Source: an uncultured Schumannella sp.
GTDB taxonomy: Bacteria; Actinomycetota; Actinomycetes; Actinomycetales; Microbacteriaceae
Assembly: GCF_905479755.1 (NCBI RefSeq)
Contig: NZ_CAJQNT010000003.1
Location: 124,001 to 188,000 of the forward strand
DNA: 64,000 nt
Direction: 5' to 3'
Part shown: positions 63,474-64,000 of the stretch, one piece after another
How positions within the stretch are numbered: the stretch's first letter is position 1
Layout: each line of letters opens with the position of its first letter
Position numbers and translations under genes: made by a program
The notes under the pieces: generated by a model
The model's database searches: none
Told to the model about the DNA's origin: nothing
Seen by the model: only the letters and a program-made list of their open reading frames with translations

Positions 63474-64000
63474 TGAACTCTTTCCGCATCCAAACCGAAG
63501 TCTTCCGCTTCCTCAAATGGGCACTGATCGTGTTCCTGCTGATCGTGACGATCTTTCCGTTTTACTACATGATCGTCATGAGTTTTGTGCCGATCCAGGA
63601 TCTGCTGCGCAACCCGCTCGCTCTCGTTCCTGACATCGGCCAACTCACCCTCGATACGTATGTGCGAGTCATCGCGCCGGAAGGCGACGGTGGGTTCGGG
63701 TTCGGGCGATTTATGCTCAACTCGGCGATCGTGGCCACCGCCGCGACACTGCTGACGATGCTGCTGTCCGTGCCAGCGTCATACGCCATGACGCGCCTCA
63801 AGTTCGCGGGCCGCAAGCAGGTCTCCGCCATGTTCCTGGCGGTGTACATGTTCCCCGCCATCATCATCGCGGTGCCCGTGTTCGTGGGATTCCAGGTCAT
63901 CGGGCTCGGGACGACCCTTGTTGGCCTCACCATCGCGTACATCGCCCTCACCGTTCCGGTGTCCGTCCACATGCTGCGCTCGTACATGCTCGGGCTTCCC
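63473..64000 (+). CDS. Sugar ABC transporter permease (MalG-like), 3' end outside window
   Basis: First 176 codons only. Helix 1 KWALIVFLLIVTIFPFYYMIVMSF is typical of MalG proteins, followed by LNSAIVATAATLLTMLLSVPASYAMTRLKF and MFLAVYMFPAIIIAVPVFVGF. The ATG overlaps the previous stop by one base (TGATG). An EAA loop would be expected beyond the window edge. Confidence 0.92.
   Translation, partial: MNSFRIQTEVFRFLKWALIVFLLIVTIFPFYYMIVMSFVPIQDLLRNPLALVPDIGQLTLDTYVRVIAPEGDGGFGFGRFMLNSAIVATAATLLTMLLSVPASYAMTRLKFAGRKQVSAMFLAVYMFPAIIIAVPVFVGFQVIGLGTTLVGLTIAYIALTVPVSVHMLRSYMLGLP

Overview
High-GC actinobacterial chromosome, most likely family Microbacteriaceae. The support is: strong G/C at third codon positions and frequent GTG starts; a short SRP RNA beside tRNA-Ser and dnaX-recR; an actinobacterial 6C RNA next to a Tad pilus locus; a ponA2-type PBP followed by a metallophosphoesterase with RidA/DUF4177 divergent from it; and an LAxTG-type sorting signal. 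No phage, plasmid or CRISPR block was found.

Layout. 0-4.5 kb: the end of a repeat-built, cell-wall-anchored surface protein, then a reverse-strand Tad/Flp pilus operon (TadA, a TadB/C-like protein, DUF4244 pilin-like protein, two TadE-like proteins) preceded by a 6C RNA. 4.7-11 kb: acetyl-CoA synthetase, RidA with a tiny DUF4177 gene, and a bifunctional PBP with a metallophosphoesterase. 11-25 kb: tRNA-Pro and housekeeping genes (thymidine kinase, LuxR-type regulator, aspartokinase, malate:quinone oxidoreductase, aspartate-semialdehyde dehydrogenase, HAD phosphatase, recR, dnaX, SRP RNA, tRNA-Ser), then an HerA-like ATPase, a saccharopine-dehydrogenase-like protein and a PAP2 phosphatase. 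25-41 kb: sugar catabolism. This holds an MFS transporter, GH1 beta-glucosidase, XylR-type ROK repressor, xylA, xylB, and a long reverse-strand operon araB-araD-araA followed by a ChvE/GguA/GguB-like sugar ABC importer, headed by a LacI regulator. 41.5-44 kb: transsulfuration (metB-like, CBS). 44-47.7 kb: a MscS channel with a cyclic-nucleotide-binding-like tail, overlapping a sensor nucleotide cyclase. 47.8-54.5 kb: an ABC exporter and a LacI-controlled sugar importer without its own ATPase. 54.5-58 kb: rplJ-rplL with an attenuator leader, a secreted membrane-anchored protein, a YqaJ-type nuclease and a Pr6Pr membrane protein. 58-64 kb: an NADPH oxidoreductase, then a more AT-rich GH13_18 phosphorylase plus ABC importer cluster that appears joined through the remnant of a TetR gene.

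The genes describe a plant-polymer-sugar user: xylose, arabinose, beta-glucosides and probably alpha-glucosides are imported by several ABC systems and fed to the pentose phosphate pathway, with LacI and ROK repressors whose operators can be seen.

Most notable observations: (1) a cyclase/MscS-CNB pair in which both the cyclase active site and the cyclic-nucleotide pocket have lost key residues; (2) a family of five ~66-nt palindromic repeats confined to 27.8-41.6 kb, placed at gene 3' ends with consistent polarity; (3) two unrelated repeat families translated in frame inside the DnaX linker; (4) the 6C RNA at the head of the pilus operon.
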